DNA from: Flavobacteriaceae bacterium PS02293
GTDB lineage: Bacteria; Bacteroidota; Bacteroidia; Flavobacteriales; Weeksellaceae
Direction: 5' to 3'
DNA: 64,000 nt
Assembly: GCA_029960045.1 (NCBI GenBank)
Contig: JASCOV010000005.1
Coordinates: 224,475 to 288,474, forward strand
Both the position numbers and the translations under genes were made by a program. How positions within the stretch are numbered: the stretch's first letter is position 1; every line of letters starts with the position of its first letter. Positions 9,599 to 17,739 of the stretch are shown piece by piece. A model generated the notes under the pieces. It ran no database searches. It was given only the letters and a program-made list of their open reading frames with translations, and was not told the DNA's origin.

Positions 9599-11065
9599 TT
9601 AATTTAAAGGTAATGTGAAATAAAACGTAGAACCTTCCTCTACAACACTCGACAACCCAATGGTTCCATCGTGCTGATTGATGATTTCTGAACAAATATA
9701 AAGTCCGATTCCCATTCCCTGGAACTGTAAAGATGACTCTTCTACTCTGTAAAATTTCTTAAAAACAGCATCTTGTTTGAAATCAGGAATACCAATTCCG
9801 AAGTCTGTAACACTAACTCTAACTTCGGTTTCATCTACAAAAGTTGTGACGATAACCTGATTATTTTCCGGAGAATATTTGATTGCATTAGTCAGGAAAT
9901 TAATCAAAACCTGCTCAATTCTGATCTCATCAAAGGGAATCAGAATATCAGGAATGAAGCCGTGACGTGTAATTTTCACTTTATCATCGTGCGTTTGAAG
10001 AATTGTATCAATTGCATTGTTAATGACATTATCCAGATTATTTCTTTTCTTATTAATCTTCAGTTTTCCATTTTCAATTTTGGAAACATCTAAAAGGTCG
10101 GTAATTAAGGTGTTTAGCTTTTCTACTTGTGACAAAGCTTTCGTTACAAAACTGGCTTCAGTATTTCCATCATAACCTTTCAGTTTACGTTCCAAAAGCT
10201 GCATATAAGCTTTGATGCTGGTCAATGGTGTTTTGAGCTCGTGGCTGGCAATACTTAGGAATTCGTCCTTTTCTTTTTCTACTTTTTTCTGATCTTCGAT
10301 ATCTGTAAAAGTTCCTACCCAATTTTTAATTGATTTACCATTATAAACTGGCGACATTCTTAATAAATGATACCTGAATTCGCCTGTTTCTATATTTTTT
10401 ATCCGAGATTCCAATTGTAAAGCACTTCCTTTTCTTCGGCAACGCTCAAACTCCAGAAGAATACTGTGATCATCGGGATGAGTTTGTGGGAATATGTTTT
10501 CAGATTTAGAATATTGGAACCACTTGCTATTCACAAAAGTAACTTTTCCATTACCATCAAGTGTAAAAGCGATTTGAGGCAGGGCTTCCAGCATCAGATG
10601 AAAATGATCAATTTCCGACCTCATCGTCACTTGCGCCTCACGTCTTCCTTTGACTTCCAACTCCAGACTTTGCTGACTTTTTTTCATTGCAAGGCTGTTT
10701 TCCTGCAAATTGTAAAAAGTTTTCACCTTCAGTAAAAGAATATCGGGATCGATAGGTTTTGTCACATAATCTATACCTCCGGATTCGTATCCCCGGGTAA
10801 TAAATTGCTTTTCTGTATTGACGGCAGATAAAAATATGATGGGAATCTCTTTGGTTTTGCTATATCCCGCAAAAGTTTCTGCAACTTCGAAACCATCCAT
10901 TCCTGGCATTTGTACATCCAGGATGATCAATGCGTAATTATTTTTCAGTGCTTTCCCCAGCGCTTCTTCTCCGGATTCCGCTGTATCTACCTGAAAATCT
11001 TTGGATTCCAGTAATTTCTTTAATGAATAAATATTGTTTTGATTATCATCAACAATTAATATCAT
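9599..11065 (-). CDS. Cytoplasmic receiver-PAS-histidine kinase
   Basis: A 488-residue soluble kinase and first gene of the signalling operon. An N-terminal receiver (1-120, Asp in ALIILDVQMPGMDG) precedes a PAS/PAC region (about 150-265). HisKA has SIASHELKTPLTS near 275, and HATPase_c shows the N box NAIKYSPENN, G1 DFGIGIP and G2 GMGIGLYI. There is no transmembrane segment, so it likely integrates a phosphoryl signal received through its own receiver and an internal PAS signal, then acts with the downstream hybrid kinase. The start at ATG 11065 directly opens the receiver fold (MILIVDDNQNN). Confidence 0.92.
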   Translation of the reverse strand: MILIVDDNQNNIYSLKKLLESKDFQVDTAESGEEALGKALKNNYALIILDVQMPGMDGFEVAETFAGYSKTKEIPIIFLSAVNTEKQFITRGYESGGIDYVTKPIDPDILLLKVKTFYNLQENSLAMKKSQQSLELEVKGRREAQVTMRSEIDHFHLMLEALPQIAFTLDGNGKVTFVNSKWFQYSKSENIFPQTHPDDHSILLEFERCRRKGSALQLESRIKNIETGEFRYHLLRMSPVYNGKSIKNWVGTFTDIEDQKKVEKEKDEFLSIASHELKTPLTSIKAYMQLLERKLKGYDGNTEASFVTKALSQVEKLNTLITDLLDVSKIENGKLKINKKRNNLDNVINNAIDTILQTHDDKVKITRHGFIPDILIPFDEIRIEQVLINFLTNAIKYSPENNQVIVTTFVDETEVRVSVTDFGIGIPDFKQDAVFKKFYRVEESSLQFQGMGIGLYICSEIINQHDGTIGLSSVVEEGSTFYFTLPLN

Positions 11066-11243
11066 GATATATAAATGATCTAAACCTGGTTTATATTTTC
11101 TTTGCTCTCAAAAATACTCACATATTCTCAAAAAGTAAGCCATTTTTTGGACTTATATAAAATAATAAATCATTATATAGAAATTAAAACAAATTGTTAT
11201 ATCTTATTTTTTAATTATCATCAAACAAGACTAAGACATCAAA

Positions 11244-11275
11244 CGAAAAAATCCTACAATAAAATTGTAGGATTT
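11244..11275 (-). terminator. Rho-independent terminator downstream of tRNA-Asp remnant
   Basis: On the minus strand a hairpin with 12-bp arms (AAATCCTACAAT and its complement, 3-nt loop) runs into TTTTTTCG. It starts two bases after the tRNA fragment, as expected for the natural terminator of the tRNA gene. Confidence 0.85.
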
Positions 11276-11277
11276 GA

Positions 11278-11296
11278 TGCGATCCGGACGGGACTT
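11278..11296 (-). other. tRNA-Asp 3'-end fragment, putative integration (att) site
   Basis: The minus strand reads AAGTCCCGTCCGGATCGCA. This matches the T-arm 3' half, the seven-base acceptor strand CCGGATC and discriminator G of a flavobacterial tRNA-Asp (G73 is an Asp identity base). The rest of the tRNA is missing upstream: sequence beyond 11296 does not fold into a tRNA. A tRNA 3' fragment followed by the native terminator is the classic scar left at one end of an integrated element; the intact tRNA should lie at the other end, outside this window. Confidence 0.65.
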
Positions 11297-11335
11297 GTTC
11301 TGATTTGAAAAACTCCCTATCCATAAGCTTTATAT

Positions 11336-11433
11336 CGTTCTCTTATTTTTAGGTCACCGAATAGGTCACTTTTTAAACAAGATTAAGATTGTTTGTTTTT
11401 ACTGGTGCAAATATAGGTCTTTTTTTATTTTTT
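11336..11433 (-). repeat. 98-bp dispersed repeat, copy 1
   Basis: About 95% identical by eye to 57668-57766, in the same orientation. It contains GTGACCTATTCGGTGACCT, a direct repeat of GTGACCT, and ends with the promoter listed next. Both copies are followed, on the minus strand, by a more variable stretch and a hairpin terminator. Confidence 0.9.
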
Positions 11434-11438
11434 GCAAA
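11408..11438 (-). promoter_or_regulatory. Bacteroidetes-type promoter of candidate small RNA, copy 1
   Basis: Minus strand: -33 TTTG (11435-11438), 19-bp spacer, -7 TATATTTG (11408-11415). It directs transcription leftward across the conserved block towards the terminator at 11244-11275, which would give an RNA of about 155 nt with no open reading frame of note. Confidence 0.65.
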
Positions 11439-11575
11439 TTGTTTTACTAAATCTCATGAAAAATCATTGTAAATACCAGATTCTCAAATATAAAATTCTT
11501 AAACATTTTTACTAGTCAATTAAAATATATTGATTCTGAAATTCATTCATAGTTATTTAAACCAAATTAACAGCT

Positions 11576-11588
11576 CCACATTTGTACC
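11576..11588 (-). repeat. Recurring accessory-region motif, site C
   Basis: Minus-strand core GGTACAAATGTGG. Similarity to the copy inside the IS1 element (57494-57506) extends roughly 60 bp around the core, so this may be the decayed end of a related insertion sequence. Confidence 0.6.
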
Positions 11589-11680
11589 ATCTTGTATAAG
11601 TTAGTACATTCTTTAGTCATCATTTTATCTTGCAATATATTTTTCTATTATTATGATTATTAAAAATCTTTTATAAAACG

Positions 11681-11693
11681 CCATATCTGAACC
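11681..11693 (-). repeat. Recurring accessory-region motif, site D
   Basis: Minus-strand core GGTTCAGATATGG followed by a T-rich tract, placed about 20 bp after the stop of the restriction-nuclease gene. It is a more divergent member of the same motif family. Confidence 0.45.
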
Positions 11694-11714
11694 ACTACAG
11701 AAGGAACTAATTTT

Positions 11715-12326
11715 TCAAATAGTTGGAAATTGAAATATTATGTGCTTTAAAATACCAATTGTCGTATGGTTAGATTCGTAATAAGATTTATGGAGTTTGT
11801 TTGAAATAAGATTTAAGGTTTCAGAATTTCTCTTATCTTTTATTATTAAAGAATTTACACCATCAATTGTTTTTTCTACATCTCCTTCAAGATTATACCC
11901 CAGCATGCATCCTATTGGATATTTTTCAGATATATATCTGTCCATCCCTTCATTTATATAAGCTCGTTTTAGAGCGGAATCATTTTCTTTTAGTCTTTTG
12001 GCCTCCATATAACATTCAAATCTCTGCATCTTCCAGACTTTAAAATACACAAAATCGATTCTTGGAAGTTTATCTGCAAAACCTTTCAACTGACTGTCTA
12101 CCTCTTTAATTAACTTTTTTTCAGTTTTACAGGTAATACCTTTTTTCAAGGAAAGTTCGTTCTCATTAACATGATGCCCTAGCAATTCTGAGAAATCATT
12201 CTCAAGCCAATCAGTTTGATATTTTTTTTCAGCAATTACAGTATTATACGCATTAACAATTAGTACAATACAATCTTCAGCAAAAGCTTTTATGTAAACA
12301 TCACTAAGCTTCATCGTGAATTCCAT
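11715..12326 (-). CDS. Probable restriction endonuclease subunit (PD-(D/E)XK-like) paired with methyltransferase
   Basis: A 203-residue protein of unnamed family. Residues about 90-150 read IDFVYFKVW, then ECYMEAKRL, then YINEGMDRYISEKYP-GCMLGY. The spacing of Asp, Glu and Glu-Ala-Lys and the downstream EGM-RY segment resemble PD-(D/E)XK nucleases of restriction systems. The gene overlaps the 3' end of the methyltransferase by 23 bp; a second in-frame ATG at 12314 (MKLSDV) is an equally likely start. Context makes it the cleavage partner of the methylase. Motif matching is by eye, so the nuclease call is moderate. Confidence 0.6.
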   Translation of the reverse strand: MEFTMKLSDVYIKAFAEDCIVLIVNAYNTVIAEKKYQTDWLENDFSELLGHHVNENELSLKKGITCKTEKKLIKEVDSQLKGFADKLPRIDFVYFKVWKMQRFECYMEAKRLKENDSALKRAYINEGMDRYISEKYPIGCMLGYNLEGDVEKTIDGVNSLIIKDKRNSETLNLISNKLHKSYYESNHTTIGILKHIIFQFPTI

Positions 12327-15300
12327 TTAATATTTCCACGATTAACTCAGAAGAATCTTCCAAGGCCATTGATTGAGACCAAAACCTTCGTTGATTGGGA
12401 CGAACCATATAGATATCGTTATCTATTTTAAAATTAAGTTTCTTTCTAAAATAAATGTTTGTAGCTTCTTTTTCCCACAGATTCCTGTCCAACTCTTCTA
12501 ATTCATCATCAACCATTTCTTCAGAGAATAAAATATCCTTTTTTACTGTGTCGTGCGAAAGCTTGATTATCATCAATGGAGAAGATTTTAGGCTTCTTGA
12601 TTTGTAAACTGTTGCATTTACAAAAACATCTTGACCCTCCAGAAATTCATTTAATTTTGCAACAATTATTTGCGCATATTCATAGGGTTGCTCTTTTAAA
12701 GTTGCGCACAATGCGATGGAACTTTCCTGTTTATGAAATAAATCAATATTGTAGATTATACTGTCACTTATAAGTGCTCTTTCGTATTCATCAAAATCAA
12801 AACTTTCATATATTACATTATCTATATTTAGATTTATAAAATAATCAATTTCTTGATTCTCAAAATCATCTTCTAAAAATGTCTTTGATTTAATTTGTGA
12901 CAAAATATTTTTTGTCGAATCCTTAATATTTAAGCTTTGTTCTTCATCTAAATTAATTGGAATAGATAAATACTCGTTTTTCATTATCTGCTCCCTTTCT
13001 ATTCCATAAGAAGAAATTGTCATAAATAGATAATAAGAACTTAGCTTTGAATTGAAATAACTTAATAGAACAAACAAATTATCATCATTGCTACCATCGG
13101 TATAAAAACCATATACACCATCTCTAAATGAACATTTTTGTTCAATATAGGATGCGCAAACACTATTATTTTCTAATCCTTTTTTTACAATAATGTGTGG
13201 ATTAATAAATGCATCGATATCACCTAATCGTCGGAATGCTGTAAGCTCTTCAATTTCATCAACGTGATTTACATTATAAAACTCTTTATAGAATTTTTTT
13301 GCTTTTTGTGTTTTTATAACATTAACCACTGGTGCCAAATCTTCTTTAGGAGTATAATACTTTTTAATAAAATCAGTATCTAAATAATCTAGTTTTGTTA
13401 AAACTTCTGAATACTTTGGAGCATCTTTTTCTTGTGTAAGAATTTGAAACCCTACTCCAGAGCTTATATTTGTTTTATTTATAAATTGTTCGATTGTGTC
13501 CAACTTAGGAGAACTGAGACGTTTTATCAACTCCCAGTCGTTTAACCCACCCCACATCGCAACTTTCCATATTTTGGTATCCGGCTGCTTACATTCCTCC
13601 CTAGGTAAGTATTTTATGTCCGTCCAATCAATACTTAAACCCTCAATAACATTAGATTTGACATACGTTTTTGGCGCGTAGTAAGTAATGGTATCGCTTT
13701 GATGATCTGGTATTTCATTTTTATAACAAACGATACTAATTGGACCTGTCGCATCTCCAAATAGCTGACCTCCGAAACCTTTTTTTGCTTTGCGTAAAAT
13801 CGAAAAATTAAATACCTTTTCGACATAACATTTATTGAAAAGCCAATTTCTAAAGTTTTGGTAAGTTGTACCTGTATTAGTAAGTACTTTTGTATTAAAA
13901 ATCAATACAATTTCCCCTTTAGGTGCAAATGTGGTTGCTTTATGAAGAAAAGGTAAAACTTTTTCTTTAGCAAACTTTTCTTTATCACAGTAATATCTAA
14001 TAGTTTCAGATAATTGATCTGTTCCGAAAGGCGGATTCCCCACAACCAGTTGAAAATCTTTTAATTCGTCTATCGCAGATAAATCAGAAATGGTATCTCT
14101 GCAAAAAAGGTTTTTCCCCTTTTTTTCTTCGTTCGCTTCATTTGAGTCATCAATCAGATAGGGTAACCTGTATTTCCTGTCCTGCCAAAGATTTTTAGGA
14201 TCTAGTTTATCGACTAAAGCCATATACAAACTAAAAGCAGCAACTTTAATAGCTTGCGGATGAATCTCGATGCCGAAAATATTATCTTTTAAAATTTGAA
14301 CCAAAGTGTCAAAATCAGAAAGAGATGATAAACTATGTGCATTTTCATACCTCTTTACCAACCGTTTGAAACTTTCTACCAAGAAAATCCCAGACCCGCA
14401 GCTGGGATCTAAAACTTTTACTTCATACTCTTTTTCCCCAGAATTAACAGGGAGTTTTTCGTTTAAAATAAACTCCACCAAAGAAGGGGGCGTATAGTAG
14501 GTTCCAGAATCCTCCTTCAAAATAGGATCGGTTTCCGATAAGAAATTTTCATATATTTCACTTAGTAATTCAATTTGAATTATCTTAAAGTTAAAAAGTC
14601 TGAAATGTTTCCAATCATCATCAAATAATTGTTTTGTATCATTCTTTTCTCTTCCTCTGATAAAACAAGTCTTAATAATAAGTAACTGCTCTTGACTTAG
14701 ACGCTGCTCCGAATCATCTATAGTAAATACATTGCCGTTAAAATGTGTGGCCAACTTTGTGAAAAGAGTATAAGTAGCATCAACATCATCTAAAATATCA
14801 AAATATGATTCTGCACCTTCCTGTATTTGATTGTAAAAATCTTTTTCAGCTGCGCCTCTATCTTCAAGATACAAAAGAAATAATGAACGGAGTATAATTT
14901 TATGAATCAGTTCAATTCCTAATCCCTGACTCTGTATAAAAGAACTCGTATTGACAAAACTTTTTACTAAAAAATTATCTACTCGTTTTTGTAAATTGAC
15001 TTTATCTCTAATAAATTGTGCTTCCTCCAAAGTCCAGATAATCCCAGTATCAATTGCTATTCTCGAAAACAGCTGATTAAGCTCTTGTAACCTAACCTTA
15101 TCCGAATATAGATAAGACTGTATTTCAATAGTTTGAAGTTCACTTTTGTAATTAAAAGCATCTTTACTTAAAAGAAGTGGTTTTTCGGAACAATTGTAAA
15201 TTCTAATTTCATTATCAGAGTAAACGTATAAAAAAAGGACTTTTTTGTAGTTCCAAATCTTACGCTGAGTTTCAGCAATATCTTTTAATATCTCTTCACT

Positions 15301-15501
15301 ACTGAAGTTCGAAACTTTTTTTAAAAAAACAGCAGGAAAACTACTGTTGGTATTTTCGTCTCTGTTAAAATAAACTAAGTCAATGCCAAATTCCTTTTCC
15401 TTTAATTCTTGTATAATAACAGCCTCACTGCCCAATGATTTCTCTTCATCGAAATGAATGGATTTTGACCTTTCTAGATCAAGAAATTTAAGTATATCCA
15501 T
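12304..15501 (-). CDS. Adenine-specific DNA methyltransferase of a type II (Eco57I-like) restriction-modification system
   Basis: A 1065-residue N6-adenine methylase fused to a target-recognition region. An N-terminal domain (about 1-170, with KKVLFLYVYSDNEIRIYNC) precedes a helical linker. The methylase core has TYYTPPSLVEFIL, motif I DPSCGSGIFL (D365) and motif IV NPPFGTD (N489). The C-terminal half (about 620-1065) resembles a TaqI/Eco57I-type recognition domain. It methylates one recognition sequence, protecting it from the nuclease encoded downstream. The ATG at 15501 lies 56 bp below a TAnnTTTG element. Type IIG versus a two-gene type II arrangement is not settled. Confidence 0.85.
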   Translation of the reverse strand: MDILKFLDLERSKSIHFDEEKSLGSEAVIIQELKEKEFGIDLVYFNRDENTNSSFPAVFLKKVSNFSSEEILKDIAETQRKIWNYKKVLFLYVYSDNEIRIYNCSEKPLLLSKDAFNYKSELQTIEIQSYLYSDKVRLQELNQLFSRIAIDTGIIWTLEEAQFIRDKVNLQKRVDNFLVKSFVNTSSFIQSQGLGIELIHKIILRSLFLLYLEDRGAAEKDFYNQIQEGAESYFDILDDVDATYTLFTKLATHFNGNVFTIDDSEQRLSQEQLLIIKTCFIRGREKNDTKQLFDDDWKHFRLFNFKIIQIELLSEIYENFLSETDPILKEDSGTYYTPPSLVEFILNEKLPVNSGEKEYEVKVLDPSCGSGIFLVESFKRLVKRYENAHSLSSLSDFDTLVQILKDNIFGIEIHPQAIKVAAFSLYMALVDKLDPKNLWQDRKYRLPYLIDDSNEANEEKKGKNLFCRDTISDLSAIDELKDFQLVVGNPPFGTDQLSETIRYYCDKEKFAKEKVLPFLHKATTFAPKGEIVLIFNTKVLTNTGTTYQNFRNWLFNKCYVEKVFNFSILRKAKKGFGGQLFGDATGPISIVCYKNEIPDHQSDTITYYAPKTYVKSNVIEGLSIDWTDIKYLPREECKQPDTKIWKVAMWGGLNDWELIKRLSSPKLDTIEQFINKTNISSGVGFQILTQEKDAPKYSEVLTKLDYLDTDFIKKYYTPKEDLAPVVNVIKTQKAKKFYKEFYNVNHVDEIEELTAFRRLGDIDAFINPHIIVKKGLENNSVCASYIEQKCSFRDGVYGFYTDGSNDDNLFVLLSYFNSKLSSYYLFMTISSYGIEREQIMKNEYLSIPINLDEEQSLNIKDSTKNILSQIKSKTFLEDDFENQEIDYFINLNIDNVIYESFDFDEYERALISDSIIYNIDLFHKQESSIALCATLKEQPYEYAQIIVAKLNEFLEGQDVFVNATVYKSRSLKSSPLMIIKLSHDTVKKDILFSEEMVDDELEELDRNLWEKEATNIYFRKKLNFKIDNDIYMVRPNQRRFWSQSMALEDSSELIVEILNGIHDEA

Positions 15502-15563
15502 CAGCTATTTTATAATTTTACATCTATAAAAAATCTGTCTTAAAAGTACAATTTTTATAGATG

Positions 15564-15571
15564 CAAAGTTA
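15564..15571 (-). promoter_or_regulatory. Probable promoter -7 element of the restriction-modification operon
   Basis: The minus strand shows TAACTTTG, a match to the Bacteroidetes -7 consensus TAnnTTTG, with a leader of about 55 nt to the methylase ATG. A good -33 TTTG is not visible. Confidence 0.5.
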
Positions 15572-15996
15572 CTCCATTTTAATCTGAATCACCTAGAATT
15601 TCACTTGTAATATCAATATCAAATTAAACATTTCACCATCTTCTGATCTTTTTGCATCTTGTAATTGCAATTAAGCAATAATTCTTCAGATGCTAGTTCA
15701 GCATAAATATCATATTACACCAACGCCACAGTTTACAAATTCTGAATCATATATTTGGTAATCAATTTACTAATGAAAATTAAATGATAGTATTTTAGAT
15801 TATCCCACACGAAATTTTCACATAATACATATGGGCGTGTCTGTAATATTTGTTAAAAAATTAAGGTAATTATATACTTTGGTGTACAAAATTATCTTTC
15901 TTAATTGAAAATCAAAGATTGTTTGAACAAACACTTTAGTTGATTGTCGTAATTTTATACAGCTAAGTGTATGGCACATTAAGTATGTCATTACCT
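15572..15996. other. AT-rich non-coding spacer
   Basis: About 425 bp between the restriction-modification promoter and the MarR stop codon. I see no gene, RNA or strong hairpin in it. Confidence 0.4.
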
Positions 15997-16455
15997 CTAT
16001 TTATTGTGTTCTTCAATAAGTACAGACATATATTTATTAAAATTTGAAACCTCATCCTCCAATATGGAGAAGAACTCCAGATCAGTATTCTCAACTTCTA
16101 TCAGAGCTTTTTGTAGTACCTCTGCGCCGCTATCAGTTAGCTGAATAGTTTTTGCTCTGGTATCTGTCTTATGTTCCTGTCTTGTTAAAAAGCCTTTCTC
16201 TTCCAACGTACGCAAAACTTTTGAAACCATCATTCGGTCGGTATTACTTTGATTTGCGATATCAACCTGAGTTACCGAATTACTGGTTTTAGAAAGCCAG
16301 CCTAACGCCGCCAATAAAACAAATTGTGTCTGTGTTAAATCCAACGGATCCAGACATTTTTTTATTTTCCGTTGCCAAAGCATCGTTACCTGCCCAAGCA
16401 AATACCCCGGACTATTCTTTGGACTCTTAAAATGAAATTCAATTTCTTTAGACAT
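15997..16455 (-). CDS. MarR-family winged-helix transcriptional regulator
   Basis: A 152-residue MarR protein: dimerisation helices at both ends and a winged helix-turn-helix near 65-110 (VTQVDIANQSNTDRMMVSKVLRTLEEKGFL, then the wing around EHKTDTRAKTIQLT). The first eight bases overlap the end of the EVE gene, so the two are translationally coupled. As the last gene of the VOC-EVE-MarR operon it probably represses its own promoter through the TTGTTGTTG inverted repeat at 17304-17336. The effector is unknown. Confidence 0.9.
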   Translation of the reverse strand: MSKEIEFHFKSPKNSPGYLLGQVTMLWQRKIKKCLDPLDLTQTQFVLLAALGWLSKTSNSVTQVDIANQSNTDRMMVSKVLRTLEEKGFLTRQEHKTDTRAKTIQLTDSGAEVLQKALIEVENTDLEFFSILEDEVSNFNKYMSVLIEEHNK

Positions 16456-16885
16456 TATTATTAAGCATTTTTGATGAAATTAGCTCGAAATCGTGCCTGT
16501 TGATTTCAAAAAAACCTAAACGGAACTGATACCCCCAATTCTGCTTATTTTCAATAAAATCCAGATCATTAATTAATGGAAGAACAGATGTATCCCGTGA
16601 TGGAATGAATTCTATGTTTCTTCTTGAGGGGCAAAAATTATCAGAAACCTGATAATCATAAACTTTGTCATCCTTTACTTCACCCAAGGCTGTAAATTTC
16701 TGACACTTCTCAGTTTTTCCCAATGTTTGCTTTCCCGAATAATAGATGATAAAATCGCCTTTCGCCATTCTCTTTAACGGAGCCGCTTTTCCGTGATAGG
16801 CTTGGGCGATTCCCTGTGCAATTCCATTTTTAACGTGATCCTTGGACGCTACTGCTAACCAATACTTTATTTTCTTGTTTTCTAT
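16448..16885 (-). CDS. EVE-domain protein, apparent ATA start codon
   Basis: A small PUA-like EVE domain, a fold that binds modified bases in DNA or RNA. From ATA at 16885 the frame gives IENKKIKYWLAVASKDHV, the normal beginning of this family (usual length about 145 residues; here 145). The first ATG (16768) would remove 39 residues, including the conserved WLAVAS strand and the GIAQGIAQAYHGK loop, so ATA is either a rare initiator or a mutated ATG. A stop lies two codons upstream of it. It ends overlapping MarR by 8 bp. Nearness to a restriction-modification system fits a modified-DNA reader (inference). Confidence 0.8.
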   Translation of the reverse strand: MENKKIKYWLAVASKDHVKNGIAQGIAQAYHGKAAPLKRMAKGDFIIYYSGKQTLGKTEKCQKFTALGEVKDDKVYDYQVSDNFCPSRRNIEFIPSRDTSVLPLINDLDFIENKQNWGYQFRLGFFEINRHDFELISSKMLNNNV

Positions 16886-16928
16886 TTTTTATAAACTTAC
16901 AAACCCTGTTCGCTATAATTTGCTTTAA

Positions 16929-17288
16929 TTATTTTGACTCTAGGAAAGTAAGTTTATAACCGTCAAGATCCAATATATGAAATGCTCTTCCAAAAGGTGT
17001 TTCTATAATTGGTCCGGTCGTCTGTACCCCGTTAGAAATTAGTTTTTCTTTTAGTTGATCAACGTTTTCTTCTACAGCAAACCAAAGTGCAACTCCTGTA
17101 CCTAGTTCCCTACCCTCAAGCGCTTCAAGCGGTGTACGAATTGCGAAACTTGCTTCTCCTTCGTTATACTTAAAAACACACGCCTGCGGATTTACATCTT
17201 GTATTTCAAACCCTAATTTCTCAGTATAAAACTCTTTTGATGCATCTAAATTTTTCACCTGTAATGATGCGAATGTTAATTGTTTCAT
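16929..17288 (-). CDS. VOC (glyoxalase/bleomycin-resistance fold) protein
   Basis: A 119-residue vicinal-oxygen-chelate protein with two beta-alpha-beta-beta-beta modules: FASLQVKNLDASKEFYTEKLGF at the start and a second module ending RAFHILDLDGYKLTFLES. His and Glu residues in these positions often ligate metal. Such proteins detoxify aldehydes or antibiotics or act as binding proteins; the substrate cannot be read here. It is the first gene of the operon with EVE and MarR, directly below a promoter and operator, which suggests MarR controls it. Confidence 0.88.
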   Translation of the reverse strand: MKQLTFASLQVKNLDASKEFYTEKLGFEIQDVNPQACVFKYNEGEASFAIRTPLEALEGRELGTGVALWFAVEENVDQLKEKLISNGVQTTGPIIETPFGRAFHILDLDGYKLTFLESK

Positions 17289-17303
17289 TGTCTAAATATA
17301 TTT

Positions 17304-17336
17304 TTGTTGTTGCAAATATAATATTCACAACAACAA
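17304..17336. promoter_or_regulatory. Inverted-repeat operator, probable MarR binding site
   Basis: Perfect 9-bp arms TTGTTGTTG and CAACAACAA are separated by 15 bp. The spacer contains the -7 element of the VOC-EVE-MarR promoter, so binding would block RNA polymerase. Confidence 0.7.
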
Positions 17337-17344
17337 TATGCAAA
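17313..17344 (-). promoter_or_regulatory. Promoter of VOC-EVE-MarR operon
   Basis: Minus strand: -33 TTTG (17341-17344), 20-bp spacer, -7 TATATTTG (17313-17320), about 25 bp above the VOC start codon. It is an excellent match to the Bacteroidetes consensus. Confidence 0.75.
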
Positions 17345-17565
17345 TTTTTAAAAATTATTTTTTTAGTTTGGTTTGAAGAAGACGATAATTAGTTAATAGA
17401 TTATAGCGTTATCAATAAGAAAAATCTCAAATACAATTAGAGAATTTTCTAAATCATTCACCCCTATATACAGCTTAAATATATTTAATACTTTTAAATG
17501 TATCTATATCCGCTTAAATGATTGTAGAGTCTCCTGTTAAGATAACCTCAACCAATGTAACAACT

Positions 17566-17577
17566 CACATCTGAACC
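17566..17577 (-). repeat. Recurring accessory-region motif, site E
   Basis: The minus strand reads GGTAAAGGTTCAGATGTG followed by AGTTGTTA, aligning well with site B at 57648-57660 (GGTAATGGTACAGATGTGG). It has the same orientation as the other copies. Confidence 0.5.
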
Positions 17578-17654
17578 TTTACCTTAATGAAACAGATTCG
17601 TTGTAGGTTTTTTATTTTTGTAAAAAGTGATAAACCTGCAACTGGAAATAATGG

Positions 17655-17678
17655 ATTAATGCTACAATTTGCATTAAT
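17655..17678. promoter_or_regulatory. Inverted repeat upstream of alcohol dehydrogenase
   Basis: Perfect 8-bp arms ATTAATGC and GCATTAAT with an 8-nt spacer, 62 bp above the start codon. It is a candidate operator; which regulator binds is unknown. Confidence 0.45.
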
Positions 17679-17739
17679 CGTGCTATCTGCTTTCTATATA
17701 TTCAAATACATTTGAAGATTAATAAAAATTAAAGACAAT

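Larger units (their letters stand above)
11066..11714. other. Non-coding boundary region: att-like scar, repeat block, recurring motifs
   Basis: This 649-bp gap contains no credible gene. It holds, from left to right, a terminator, a tRNA-Asp 3' fragment, a 98-bp repeat with a promoter, and two copies of a recurring motif (listed separately). I read it as the junction between core chromosome and accessory DNA. Confidence 0.6.
17345..17739. other. Intergenic region upstream of alcohol dehydrogenase
   Basis: About 395 bp without a gene. It contains motif site E and an 8-bp inverted repeat near the dehydrogenase (both listed). Nothing else was recognised. Confidence 0.4.

Noticed and set aside
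11278..11300. Complete tRNA-Asp gene
   Set aside because: Only the 3' end is present; no D or anticodon arm can be found upstream on the minus strand.
11102..11308. Open frame of 68 residues in the boundary region
   Set aside because: It crosses the terminator and the tRNA fragment and its end is the complement of the tRNA acceptor arm; no protein-like pattern.
11336..11433. Repeat block read as coding (minus-strand frame containing SDLFGDLKIRER)
   Set aside because: The frame is closed by stops within about 20 codons in both copies, so the conservation is at DNA or RNA level.
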